Shown here: piece by piece, positions 63,722-64,000 of the stretch
Layout of the letters: the number at the start of each line of letters is the position of its first letter
Position numbering within the stretch: the first letter of the stretch is position 1
Assembly (NCBI GenBank): GCA_014695325.1
Contig: JACJNZ010000088.1
Coordinates: forward strand, 1 to 64,000
Direction: 5' to 3'
Origin: Cyanobacteria bacterium FACHB-502
GTDB lineage: Bacteria > Cyanobacteriota > Cyanobacteriia > Elainellales > Elainellaceae
Length of the DNA: 64,000 bases
Translations under genes and position numbers: made by a program
Notes under the pieces: model-generated
What the model was told of the DNA's origin: nothing
The model's database searches: none
The model's input: only the letters and a program-made list of their open reading frames with translations

Positions 63722-64000
63722 TTCAGTTTTTTCTGGCTCAGGAAGGATCTGCCGCCGCCGCTCAGGTCATTGAGCAATCGCTCAATCTTTCGAGAAGCAT
63801 CACCGCTTCTTGGGATGAGATGTGGCAAACCATTCTGCAAGCACCCGATGACTTTTCACTGTGGACTGCGATTGTACGATTCTCACTCACAATTTCTGTG
63901 CTGGCACTGGTTTATTATGCCGTGTCGCAGGGCAATGACATTTTGAAAACGCAGTCGTTCAGCAAGATCGTTGAAATGTTTGTCACGCCGCTGGTAGTGA
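63718..64000 (+). CDS. VirB6/TrbL-like membrane protein, cut by window end
   Basis: 94 residues visible: MIQFFLAQEGSAAAAQVIEQ, IVRFSLTISVLALVYYAVSQ and IVEMFVTPLVV. Starts by ATGA overlap with the previous gene. One TM so far and a following hydrophobic segment at the edge. Polytopic channel protein expected next in T4SS gene order. Runs off the window. Confidence 0.7.
   Translation, partial: MIQFFLAQEGSAAAAQVIEQSLNLSRSITASWDEMWQTILQAPDDFSLWTAIVRFSLTISVLALVYYAVSQGNDILKTQSFSKIVEMFVTPLVV

Overview
The window reads as accessory DNA, most likely part of a large plasmid, of a cyanobacterium, probably a filamentous one. GCGATCGC (HIP1) octamers recur throughout, and many genes belong to families seen mainly in cyanobacteria (DUF4058, CsbD, a STAND ATPase with WD40 repeats, Ycf46-like AAA+, SWIM/SNF2 pair). 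No rRNA, tRNA, CRISPR array or replication initiator gene was recognised. Taxon and plasmid status are inferences from gene content.

Layout. 1-11 kb: a truncated M14-peptidase-like gene with a group II intron (about 855-2791, minus strand) inserted at its stop codon, a relic of a second intron at about 3981-4035, a small P-loop kinase-like gene, two GIY-YIG proteins flanking a CsbD protein, HU, a Cys-rich protein and a DHA2-type MFS exporter. 11-15 kb: one 1242-residue STAND NTPase with 14 WD40 repeats. 15.4-24.7 kb: rubredoxin and a same-strand run of detoxification-type enzymes (three alpha/beta hydrolases, GMC oxidoreductase, VOC protein, metallo-beta-lactamase fold protein, quinone-oxidoreductase-like protein), with two pieces of decayed SDR genes, then a nuclease-like protein with altered active-site residues and a small secreted protein. 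24.7-29 kb: an intact IS200/IS605 element (tnpA/tnpB divergent), a DUF4058 gene, a tnpB relic, an IS6-type element and an HU relic.

27.6-35.4 kb: a partition region. parA-parB is preceded by four near-identical 20-22 bp palindromes; one is displaced by the insertion sequences. A RecD2-like helicase and three small plasmid-type genes follow, the last broken by a stop codon and by a second, inverted tnpB 3' relic. 35.4-40.6 kb: SNF2 and SWIM genes and an EamA transporter.

41.7-64 kb: the mobility module. On the minus strand, from 55.6 kb down: an actin-like ParM, a ParR-like protein, a MinD/ParA-like ATPase, a small membrane protein, a Ycf46-like AAA+ ATPase, two large secreted peptidoglycan-hydrolase-like paralogues (one lacking the presumed catalytic Cys), small membrane or secreted proteins and a DsbA-like thiol oxidoreductase; then a separate unit with two tandem paralogues of unknown function. 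On the plus strand from 56.1 kb: MobC-like protein, HUH relaxase, VirB2-like pilin, VirB3/VirB4-like ATPase, a VirB5-like secreted protein and the start of a VirB6-like membrane protein. The 500 bp between the two divergent units holds a parC-like array of 10-11 bp repeats in two clusters and probably oriT. Together these look like a self-transmissible cyanobacterial plasmid with two partition systems and a type IV secretion apparatus carrying unusual accessory parts (AAA+ ATPase, cell-wall hydrolases, disulfide formation).
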